A stretch of DNA of 18,292 nucleotides from DAMCAP01 sp964370205. Lineage in GTDB: Bacteria; Bacillota; Clostridia; Oscillospirales; Ruminococcaceae. Under the pieces are notes generated by a model. That model did no database searches. It saw nothing but the letters and a program-made list of their open reading frames with translations, and was not told the origin of the DNA. The DNA is taken from NCBI GenBank assembly GCA_964370205.1, contig CAYJIK010000035.1, forward strand, positions 1 through 18,292, in the 5' to 3' direction. The translations under genes were made by a program, and so were the position numbers. Positions 12,679 through 18,292 of the stretch are shown here, piece after piece (position 1 is the stretch's first letter; the number at the start of each line of letters is the position of its first letter).

Positions 12679-14440
12679 GTAAGCTCCCCCTATTCTTTTT
12701 AGCCGACAAAGTTTCTATATAGCTTTGTAGCTCATCCTCTGCCATCAACGCCACTTCTGCGTCACTTCTTTTGTTGTGATAGCTATTTATCGTGTCAATA
12801 TACTGTGATACGCTTAGTTTATCTGTCGCTGTAGGCGTTTCCTTCGCCTGCAAAAATGATATATACGACATCTGCTGTTCGGTAAGTACAGACGACAGGT
12901 AGAACATCTCAAGCGGTAGGTTTTGCTCAATTCGCTCACGCAAGATGCTAAGCACCTCACGCCCCATGTCGGTTACAAGCTCGTTACCATCAAGCGCGCT
13001 CACAATATCTCTCAGTAGGTCGGTATTCTTCAGCAATGCCGTTATAATGCTATCCTCTGCCAAAGCGTAGCGAATATTCTCTGAACGCCCCTTTATGTTT
13101 ATACCGCCGTTTCCACTGAGCAGTGACCGTTCCTCTCGGTAGCGATCACGGGAGTACAGTTGTTTTCTCCTGGACGCTATCTGTTTGTCCAGTGCTGTTC
13201 GGGACAGAGAAAATTCCTCCGCCATCTTTGCGGTGTACACTTCTGCGAGCACAGGATTGCCCACCCTCGCTATAACGGTGCAAAACTCGGATACGTAGGC
13301 TGCTATGCCCTCATTTGCGGTGAGGTCATGTTTTTTTCTCAGCATGGCTATCTCGTGCGCCAGTGCACCGGGGCTTTCCTCCAGTAGCAACTTAAACTTC
13401 ACAGCGCCATACCGCCTTATGTACTCATCAGGGTCCTTTGCGCCTTCCATGGTCAGCACCCTGACATCAACGCCTGCTTCCTCAAGTAGTGTCGCCGCCC
13501 TCGCTGACGCTCTACGTCCTGCTTCGTCCGAGTCAAACGCAAGTATCACAGGCTTCTGCAGTGCGGACAACATTCGTGCCTGATTAGCGGTAAGTGCTGT
13601 CCCCAGTGACGCTACAGCGCAGTCAAACCCTGCCCCTGTTACCGCCACTACGTCCATATACCCCTCGGCAAGTATCAAAAACGGATGTGCCGTCTTCTTC
13701 GCTATGCCCATCGCAAACAGCTCTCTGCTCTTTTTAAAGACCAGTGTGTCCCCTGTGTTGAGGTACTTAGGGGTGGAGTCAGGCGGTAACGCCCTACCGC
13801 CAAAGCCGAGGACATTACTGCGGCTGTCTATTATGGGGAATATCACACGGTTACGAAAAGCGTCATACTGTGAGTTGTTCCTACCGTTCACAATCACGCC
13901 TGCCGCCAACATTTCCTCGGTGGTAAACCCCTGTGAGGTCAGATACTTTTTGAGAGTGTCCCACCCTGCCGGTGCGTAACCGATACCGAACTTACGTATC
14001 ATTTTCTCCGTGACTGCTCTGTCTTTTAGGTAGCTCATGGCACGCTCCCCAAGGGGGGAATACAGAGTGTCATAGAAAAATCGGGCGCTTATTCGGTTAA
14101 TCTCGGCTATGCGCAGTCGCAGTCGCTCGCTACCGTCAGACTCCACTTCGGGCATCTGCATACCTGCTCTGCGGCACAGCTGTTCTACCGCTTCCATATA
14201 GGTGAGGTTCTCAAGCTTCATCAAAAATGTAACAGCGTCACCGCCTGCACTACATCCAAAGCAGTAAAAGGACTGCGTGTCACTGTAAACAACAAACGAG
14301 GGGCTTTTCTCGCTATGAAACGGACACAACCCTTTAGAGGTCCGCCCGGCACCTTTTAAATTCACATACCCCTCTATCAAATCTCTGATATCGGTCTTAT
14401 ACTTAAGCTCTTCTAAAAATGTTCGGGATAGCAAATTCAC
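12665..14440 (-). CDS. dnaG: DNA primase
   Basis: DnaG makes RNA primers at the replication fork. The protein is 591 aa from GTG 14440. Zinc-binding domain with C39, H42, C60 and C63 (CPFHSEKSPSF, FYCFGC); catalytic core with FRNRVIFPI and GFGGRALP; Toprim domain with AEGYMDVVA (258-266, metal-binding Glu) and AFDSDEAGRRA (301-311); C-terminal helicase-binding region (about 430-591), divergent as usual. The ribosome site AAGGGGGG is very close to GTG 14440; an in-frame TTG six bases on (14434) has better spacing, so the start could be two residues later. Upstream lie dgt and a repeat-rich gap; downstream it overlaps rpoD. Confidence 0.97.
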   Translation of the reverse strand: MNLLSRTFLEELKYKTDIRDLIEGYVNLKGAGRTSKGLCPFHSEKSPSFVVYSDTQSFYCFGCSAGGDAVTFLMKLENLTYMEAVEQLCRRAGMQMPEVESDGSERLRLRIAEINRISARFFYDTLYSPLGERAMSYLKDRAVTEKMIRKFGIGYAPAGWDTLKKYLTSQGFTTEEMLAAGVIVNGRNNSQYDAFRNRVIFPIIDSRSNVLGFGGRALPPDSTPKYLNTGDTLVFKKSRELFAMGIAKKTAHPFLILAEGYMDVVAVTGAGFDCAVASLGTALTANQARMLSALQKPVILAFDSDEAGRRASARAATLLEEAGVDVRVLTMEGAKDPDEYIRRYGAVKFKLLLEESPGALAHEIAMLRKKHDLTANEGIAAYVSEFCTVIARVGNPVLAEVYTAKMAEEFSLSRTALDKQIASRRKQLYSRDRYREERSLLSGNGGINIKGRSENIRYALAEDSIITALLKNTDLLRDIVSALDGNELVTDMGREVLSILRERIEQNLPLEMFYLSSVLTEQQMSYISFLQAKETPTATDKLSVSQYIDTINSYHNKRSDAEVALMAEDELQSYIETLSAKKNRGSLHGDQ

Positions 14441-14460
14441 ACCCCCCTTGTTTGGTTAAA

Positions 14461-14715
14461 GCCTTATCTGCGGATACAGCCTTATCTGTGGATACAGCCT
14501 TATCTGCGGATAAGGTGGCTAATGGCTAATGGTGAATGACTAATGGTGAAGGTGTCACTGCGTGACGATATTGTTTTGCTTCGGCGAAGATGGAGTGGTA
14601 AGTGACACATAATATCCATCGCCGTAAGGCGATACCACCACTTTTCACCCTAAGTCTTTCACTCTTAGTCTTTCGACGGCCTTTTCCGCAGAAAAGGCTA
14701 CTGTCCGCAGACGGT
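14461..14715. repeat. Composite hairpin repeat, copy A (dgt-dnaG gap)
   Basis: In order: three 18-bp tandem copies of GCCTTATCTG(C/T)GGATACA (from 14461, 14479, 14497), the last closing as hairpin GCCTTATCTGCGGATAAGG; CTAATGGTGAA-type tandem words; hairpin GTCACTGCGTGAC; GATATT (14567-14572) able to pair with AATATC (14611-14616) around hairpin CTTCGGCGAAG (14579-14589); hairpin TCGCC-GTAA-GGCGA (14619-14632, a GNRA loop); then TCCGCAGA-core hairpins GCCTTT/AAAGGC (14679-14698) and ACTG/CGGT (14700-14715). The last ends one base from the dgt stop codon. It shares order and many bases with 16376-16585. Confidence 0.8.
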
Positions 14716-14716
14716 G

Positions 14717-15718
14717 CTAGCTTTCCCGCCAGAACTTTGGCACAAACAACTCCTCAAACGTTGCCACAGCATATCTGTCGCTCATGCCTGAGATGTAGTC
14801 CGCTACCGTTACTGACAGGCCGTTACGTTCGGACATGTCCAGGTAACTGCGTGGGAGTTTGTCCTTGTGGCTCATGAAGTGGCTGTACAGCGTTTCCACC
14901 ATCGCCGCCGCCTTGCTTTCCTCCGCTTTAGCGACAGGGTGACGGTACACCTCATCAAATAAGAACTTCCGCAAACTCTTGTAAGCCGCATGGACATCGT
15001 CCGCCATCTTTATATCGTCAGCACTGTTCTCCACTATAGAAAAAACAAGTGACGATATTCTATTTGAACGCCCTGAACCAAGTACATAGCGCACGTCCCA
15101 CGGCAAGCTTTCCTCAGTGAGTATCCCTGCACGTATTGCGTCGTCTATGTCGTGGTTCAGATAGGCAATCTTATCGGAATAGTGTACAACTCGCCCCTCA
15201 AGTGTCGAGGCGGGTTGACCTGTTGAGTGGAAGGCTATGCCGTCCCTCACTTCATAGGTCAAGTTAAGACCCTTACCGTCATTCTCAAGCTGTTCCACCA
15301 CTCGCACACTCTGTGCGGCGTGCACAAACCCCTCCGGCATCACACTGTCAAGCGCCATCTCCCCTGCGTGGGCAAAGGGCGGATGTCCAAGGTCATGCCC
15401 TAAGGCTATAGCCTCGGTCAGGTCTTCATTCAGTCGCAGCGCTCGTGCTATTGTGCGTGCGATCTGCGCTACTTCAAGCGTGTGTGTCAGCCGACTGCGG
15501 TAGTGGTCACCCTCGGGGGAGAGAAACACTTGCGTCTTATACTTCAGGCGCCTGAAAGCTTTGCAGTGCAGTATCCTGTCACGGTCACGGGCGAAGTTTG
15601 TGCGAATGGGACAGGGGGACATCGGGTGTTCTCGTCCACGGCTCTGGGCAGATAGCGTAGCAAGCGGGGAAAGTGTCTTTTCTTCCAGTTCTTCCTGCAT
15701 TGTTCTTATATCCGTCAT
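14717..15718 (-). CDS. dgt: Deoxyguanosinetriphosphate triphosphohydrolase-like
   Basis: HD-domain dNTP triphosphohydrolase that cleaves dNTPs to nucleoside and triphosphate, affecting dNTP pools. At 333 aa it fits the short Firmicute Dgt group. Visible: TNFARDRDRILHCKAFRRLKYKTQVF (40-65), then the HD metal ligands: H79 (RLTHTLEV), H108-D109 (ALGHDLGHPPFAHAGE), and D182 (HYSDKIAYLNHD). ATG 15718 has AAGGGGGTAGG just upstream. It follows yigZ after 20 bp and precedes dnaG and rpoD; dgt-dnaG-rpoD is a common clostridial order. The gap to dnaG holds composite repeat A. Its TAG stop lies against a TCTGCGGA hairpin, oriented so that the dgt mRNA would carry the UNCG-type loop. Confidence 0.93.
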   Translation of the reverse strand: MTDIRTMQEELEEKTLSPLATLSAQSRGREHPMSPCPIRTNFARDRDRILHCKAFRRLKYKTQVFLSPEGDHYRSRLTHTLEVAQIARTIARALRLNEDLTEAIALGHDLGHPPFAHAGEMALDSVMPEGFVHAAQSVRVVEQLENDGKGLNLTYEVRDGIAFHSTGQPASTLEGRVVHYSDKIAYLNHDIDDAIRAGILTEESLPWDVRYVLGSGRSNRISSLVFSIVENSADDIKMADDVHAAYKSLRKFLFDEVYRHPVAKAEESKAAAMVETLYSHFMSHKDKLPRSYLDMSERNGLSVTVADYISGMSDRYAVATFEELFVPKFWRES

Positions 15719-15738
15719 GTCCTACCCCCTTTGTGTGG

Positions 15739-16347
15739 TTAGTAGTCAGATGTCACAACCTTCTCAATACGTCCATACAGCGTGTCAAACAGTTTACCCC
15801 ACATCTCGTCCATCTCGTCGTCTTTGACACTTAGTGTGAGTAGAACACTGTCCGAGAAGTCACAGGACTTTGTGACGGTGTCATACTGCTCTACGATTTT
15901 TAGGACAGCGTTGTAGTGGGTGTACTCAAAGGATAGCTCCACGGTGGAGCGTGGCGAGATTACCACCTTTTCCGCCGCAGATATCGCAAGTGTCGCCGCC
16001 TTAGTAAACGCCCTGACAAGTCCGCCTGCGCCGAGTGGTGTCCCACCGTACACACGGTTCACCACAATGCAGACATTTTTTAAGTCGTGCTTATTTATCA
16101 CACCCAACACAGGTATACCGCCCGTACCCTTTGGCTCGCCGCCATCCGAGTAACGTGAAATATTCCCCTCGACGAGAGTGTATGCGTAGATGACGCTGGT
16201 GCTGTCCCAAAACTCGGCCTTTTTGGCGGCGATAAACTGCACGGCTTCCTCTTCGGTAAGGACAGGGGAGATAGCAGTATTAAACACTGAGCGTTTCTCA
16301 GTAAACATGTCACACGCTATAGCGCTGACAGTGGTGTATTCCTGCAA
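15739..16347 (-). CDS. yigZ: YigZ/IMPACT family protein
   Basis: YigZ-type proteins have an N-terminal IMPACT (UPF0029) domain and a C-terminal ferredoxin-like domain; a role linked to translation or stalled ribosomes is proposed but unsettled. At 202 aa the length is normal. Visible: SAIACDMFTEKRSVFNTAI (8-26), the family signature RYSDGGEPKGTGGIPVLGVI (65-84), VCIVVNRVYGGTPLGAGGLVRAF (92-114), and a C-terminal domain from about 130. SDGGEP replaces the more usual SDDGEP. The start is TTG 16347, with GGGGG about seven bases upstream. It leads a yigZ-dgt pair and lies just below composite repeat B. Confidence 0.92.
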   Translation of the reverse strand: MQEYTTVSAIACDMFTEKRSVFNTAISPVLTEEEAVQFIAAKKAEFWDSTSVIYAYTLVEGNISRYSDGGEPKGTGGIPVLGVINKHDLKNVCIVVNRVYGGTPLGAGGLVRAFTKAATLAISAAEKVVISPRSTVELSFEYTHYNAVLKIVEQYDTVTKSCDFSDSVLLTLSVKDDEMDEMWGKLFDTLYGRIEKVVTSDY

Positions 16348-16375
16348 AATATCGCCCCCTTTTTTGTTTAGTGAA

Positions 16376-16585
16376 TAGTGAAAGCATTGTCTGCGGATAC
16401 AGCCTTATCTGCGGATAAGGCGGCTAATGACTAATGGTGAAGGTGTCACTGCGTGACGATATTATCTCGCCACGGGCGAGGAATAGAGTGAACTGTAATA
16501 GCATAATATCCATCGCCGTAAGGCAATACCATCACTGCTCTGTCCGCAGACAGAGGTTTTTACCGGCCTTTTCCGCAGAAAAGGC
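16376..16585. repeat. Composite hairpin repeat, copy B (upstream of yigZ)
   Basis: Same order as copy A: CATTGTCTGCGGATACA, hairpin GCCTTATCTGCGGATAAGGC (16402-16421), CTAATGACTAATGGTGAAGG, hairpin GTCACTGCGTGAC, GATATT...AATATC (16458-16463, 16505-16510) around a different hairpin CTCGCC-ACG-GGCGAG (16466-16480), the TCGCC-GTAA-GGC stem, then TCCGCAGA-core hairpins CTCTG/CAGAG (16538-16555) and GCCTTT/AAAGGC (16566-16585). Conserved order with exchanged hairpin arms relative to copy A argues for a structured, possibly mobile element. Confidence 0.8.
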
Positions 16586-16608
16586 TCTCGCTTTGAAAAA
16601 CTACTTTA

Positions 16609-16658
16609 GGGCGTAGACGGCTAGAATTTTAAAAATTCTAGGTCTACACCCTGTTTTT
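16609..16658. terminator. Long inverted repeat with T run
   Basis: GGGCGTAGAC (16609-16618) pairs with GTCTACACCC (16642-16651), and CTAGAATTTT with AAAATTCTAG inside it (16621-16641), followed on the + strand by TGTTTTTT. On the - strand it would end the rpmE transcript before yigZ, though the T run there is poor. It may be a terminator, another palindromic repeat, or both. Smaller hairpins (for example TTTTTGG/CCAAAAA at 16756-16773) fill 16660-16790; no gene is visible in 16586-16790. Confidence 0.5.
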
Positions 16659-16790
16659 TGAATGTAAACAGCCACAAACCGTCAAGCAGTTTTTTGACTG
16701 CGCTGTATCTCCGTAGAGTTGTTACTGTAAAGCAACTACTCTCGAACTGTCGGCATTTTTGGTTGTCCAAAAAGTCGCCTACCTCTCGTC

Positions 16791-16997
16791 TTACTTACCG
16801 GAGCGAGCCATACGTCTGTTAAATCTGTCTATCTGACCACCTGAATCGATAAGCTTCTGCTTACCTGTGTAGAACGGATGGCACTTAGAGCAAATTTCCA
16901 CACGGATATTCTCTCTTGTGGAACCTGTCTCTATAACCTCGCCGCAAGCACAAGTTATTGTGGTCATTGTGTACTTAGGATGGATACCCTCTCTCAT
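16791..16997 (-). CDS. rpmE: 50S ribosomal protein L31, zinc-binding type
   Basis: L31 sits at the inter-subunit bridge of the large ribosomal subunit. The protein is 68 aa from ATG 16997: MREGIHPKYTMTTITCACGE, then TRENIRVEICSKCHPFYTGKQK and the tail RFNRRMARSGK. The CAC...CSKC cysteines mark the zinc-binding (C+) form. An in-frame GTG at 17006 is part of the ribosome site GAGGTGA, so ATG 16997 is the start. A sigma-A promoter lies upstream. The gene stands alone rather than next to rho or prfA. Confidence 0.96.
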   Translation of the reverse strand: MREGIHPKYTMTTITCACGEVIETGSTRENIRVEICSKCHPFYTGKQKLIDSGGQIDRFNRRMARSGK

Positions 16998-17042
16998 GCG
17001 GTTCACCTCATTTCATATGCATGATAGGCTTTGCCTATATAA

Positions 17043-17071
17043 ATACTATCATAAGCGCACCGAGCGGTCAA
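17043..17071 (-). promoter_or_regulatory. Sigma-A promoter of rpmE
   Basis: On the - strand, TTGACC (17066-17071), a 17-bp spacer and TAGTAT (17043-17048), with TG one base ahead of the -10 (extended -10). The mRNA would start at about 17036, on a short hairpin ATAGGC-AAA-GCCTAT (17026-17040). A further inverted repeat, CACTAAAA (17085-17092)/TTTTAGTG (17109-17116) with inner AACT/AGTT, lies just upstream of the -35 and could be an operator. Confidence 0.75.
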
Positions 17072-17163
17072 GTGAAATATATACCACTAAAATGAACTTT
17101 CAGTTACGTTTTAGTGAATGTAAGCCACTATCTGTGCAAAGTGTGCCTGAATTTGTCTTTAAA

Positions 17164-17190
17164 CCGCCGCACAGGGTTTATGTGCGGCGG
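17164..17190 (-). terminator. Terminator after rplL
   Basis: Perfect 10-bp GC-rich stem CCGCCGCACA/TGTGCGGCGG with a seven-base loop, followed on the - strand by TTTAAAG. The T run is short, but the position after the rplL stop and the absence of rpoB downstream support a terminator. Confidence 0.7.
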
Positions 17191-17217
17191 TCAAATCATG
17201 TGTATAACGAGTTTTAA

Positions 17218-17595
17218 CTACTTAACTTCTGTCTTTGCGCCTGCTTCTGCAAGCTTAGCAACGATAGAGTCAGCGTCTGCACGGGAGATACCTGTCTTAA
17301 CAGGCTTAGGTGCGCCGTCAACAAGCTCTTTTGCTTCCTTTAGGGACAGACCTGTGATGTCCTTAACAGCCTTGATAACGTTCATCTTAGATGCGCCTGC
17401 GTCTGTTAGGATAACGTCAAACTCTGTCTTCTCTTCTGCTACGGGAGCTGAACCGCCACCGCCGCCGCCCATCATCATGGGTGCTGCTGCGGATACGCCG
17501 AACTCATCTTCCAACATTTTAACTAGGTCGAGTATTTCAAGCACGGAAAGGCCTTTAACTTCCTCAACCAGCTGTATTACTTTTTCTGTAGCCAT
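17218..17595 (-). CDS. rplL: 50S ribosomal protein L7/L12
   Basis: L7/L12 forms the stalk that recruits translational GTPases such as LepA. At 125 aa it is standard: N-terminal dimerisation domain (MATEKVIQLVEEVKGLSVLE), an alanine/glycine-rich hinge with six consecutive glycines (about 42-50), and the C-terminal domain EKTEFDVILTDAGASKMNVI through ITGLSLKEAKELVDGAPKPV. GAGGAGA lies seven bases before the ATG. It follows rplJ after 54 bp containing a hairpin. The next gene downstream is rpmE, not rpoB. Confidence 0.97.
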   Translation of the reverse strand: MATEKVIQLVEEVKGLSVLEILDLVKMLEDEFGVSAAAPMMMGGGGGGSAPVAEEKTEFDVILTDAGASKMNVIKAVKDITGLSLKEAKELVDGAPKPVKTGISRADADSIVAKLAEAGAKTEVK

Positions 17596-17629
17596 TTTAA
17601 ATTCTCCTCAATATAAGTTTGTTTTTGAT

Positions 17630-17647
17630 ACGCAGTATTCACTGCGT
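17630..17647 (-). other. Hairpin between rplJ and rplL
   Basis: Perfect stem ACGCAGT/ACTGCGT with a four-base loop starts two bases after the rplJ stop. No T run follows on the - strand, so it is more likely an mRNA stability or processing element than a terminator. L12 is needed at several copies per L10, which such an element could help achieve. Confidence 0.5.
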
Positions 17648-17649
17648 TT

Positions 17650-18198
17650 TTACGCTTCGGTGCTCTCTGCTGCTTCCTCAGTCTGAGGTGCTGCTTCTCC
17701 ACCGCCGTTTTTGTCGCCTATCGCCTTTAGGGCTCTTGCAAGTGAGCTTACCGGTGCATTTAACATACCCAGTAGTTGTGATATAAGCGCATCTTTAGAG
17801 GAAACCTTGGAAATCGCTTCTATACCTGCGACGTCCATAAACTTACCCTCTAGATATCCGCCCTTTATCACAAACTTGCCTTTGCTCTGTGCGGCGTAGT
17901 CTGCAAGTATTCTTGCGGGTGCAAATGGGTCTTCGTTAGAAACAGCCAGTGCGTTTGTGCCTTCAAGTAGCACGTTTAGCTCTGTAAGACCTGCGCTCTC
18001 GGTTGCACGGGACAGTAGACGGTTCTTTATAACCGCATAGTCAACCCCTGCTTCTCTCAGCTCCTTACGCAGCTTAGTGTCGTCCGCAACGGTGATACCT
18101 CTATAGTCCACCAACACGCCGGAAACTGACTGCTGTAGCTTTTCGGTCAAATCGCTTACTATCTGCTGTTTGCTTTCAAGTATTGCTTTGCTTGGCAT
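17650..18198 (-). CDS. rplJ: 50S ribosomal protein L10
   Basis: L10 anchors L7/L12 dimers on the ribosome and, as the L10(L12)4 complex, represses its own mRNA. From ATG 18198 it is 182 aa: MPSKAILESKQQIVSDLTEK, GVLVDYRGITVADDTKLRKE, VIKNRLL, and a C-terminal acidic/alanine tail GGGEAAPQTEEAAESTEA, with a helical region before it for L12 binding. The frame is open into the leader (18267), but AGGTGGTGA precedes ATG 18198, which starts exactly at the conserved N-terminus. Expression is probably controlled by the attenuator just upstream. Confidence 0.97.
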   Translation of the reverse strand: MPSKAILESKQQIVSDLTEKLQQSVSGVLVDYRGITVADDTKLRKELREAGVDYAVIKNRLLSRATESAGLTELNVLLEGTNALAVSNEDPFAPARILADYAAQSKGKFVIKGGYLEGKFMDVAGIEAISKVSSKDALISQLLGMLNAPVSSLARALKAIGDKNGGGEAAPQTEEAAESTEA

Positions 18199-18221
18199 CT
18201 GTTCACCACCTTTTAGAAATA

Positions 18222-18292
18222 TAAAAACGCTCCTTTCCAAAGACGGAAAAGGAGCGTGAAAATACATACTTCACAAATCCTCGGTAGGCGGA
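18222..18292 (-). promoter_or_regulatory. L10 leader with attenuator (partial)
   Basis: The - strand mRNA leader of rplJ contains a strong intrinsic terminator hairpin: ACGCTCCTTTTCC (18245-18257) with GGAAAGGAGCGT (18227-18238), then five Ts, ending about 25 bases before the rplJ start. Upstream is CCTACCGAGGATTTGTGAAG (18268-18287), resembling the conserved part of the L10 leader (Rfam RF00557), where the L10-L12 complex binds. The rest of the leader and its promoter lie beyond the window edge. Confidence 0.78.

Noticed and set aside
17085..17116. Zur operator controlling rpmE
   Set aside because: The inverted repeat upstream of the promoter does not match the Zur box as I know it, and a zinc-binding L31 is not normally the Zur-regulated paralogue.

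Overview
The gene content and order (lepA; SRP RNA-dnaX-ybaB-recR; dgt-dnaG-rpoD; rplJ-rplL with an upstream leader) indicate a chromosomal segment of a low-to-mid-GC Firmicute of class Clostridia. The abundance of short structured repeats and of TTG/GTG starts fits an uncultured gut-type Oscillospirales/Ruminococcaceae-like lineage; this is inference, not proof. The 100-N gap and the homopolymer-rich left edge indicate a draft or metagenome-assembled scaffold.

Layout. Genes up to about 9350 read on the + strand and genes after about 9560 read on the - strand, so the two halves converge at a large palindromic element (9394-9545). Left half: lepA with its own sigma-A promoter; the SRP 4.5S-type RNA with a near-copy of the lepA promoter module; dnaX; an alpha/beta hydrolase and a DUF6440 protein lying between dnaX and ybaB; ybaB-recR with a strong terminator; a GtrA-family membrane protein interrupted only by an assembly gap; a remarkable 127-bp tandem hairpin array; and an RluA-type pseudouridine synthase. 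Right half, - strand (transcribed from high to low coordinates): the rplJ leader/attenuator, rplJ, rplL, rpmE, then yigZ, dgt, dnaG, rpoD, an Rrf2 regulator, a broken REP-associated transposase (RAYT) and a small P-loop kinase. The kinase and RAYT segment is visibly more AT-rich than its surroundings and looks accessory.

Function. Most genes are housekeeping: translation (lepA, L10, L7/L12, L31, RluA), protein targeting (SRP RNA), and replication, repair and transcription initiation (dnaX, recR, ybaB, dnaG, rpoD, dgt).

The unusual content is non-coding. (1) A tandem array of five 127-bp units plus a remnant (7737-8420). Each unit folds into a hairpin plus a three-way-junction-like structure, and arm sequences change in compensating fashion around a fixed TCTGCGGA core, which as RNA is a c(UGCG)g UNCG-type tetraloop. 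(2) Single hairpins with the same core but other arms between genes elsewhere (4673-4692; 14461-14715; 16390-16585), two of them inside long composite repeats flanking yigZ-dgt. (3) A different palindrome family (TGTAGGGG.../GGGGCGGAT...) surrounding and inserted into the RAYT gene. (4) A duplicated promoter module with a DnaA-box-like motif ahead of lepA and the SRP RNA. I know of no named family that matches the 127-bp array; it is the best candidate here for something undescribed.
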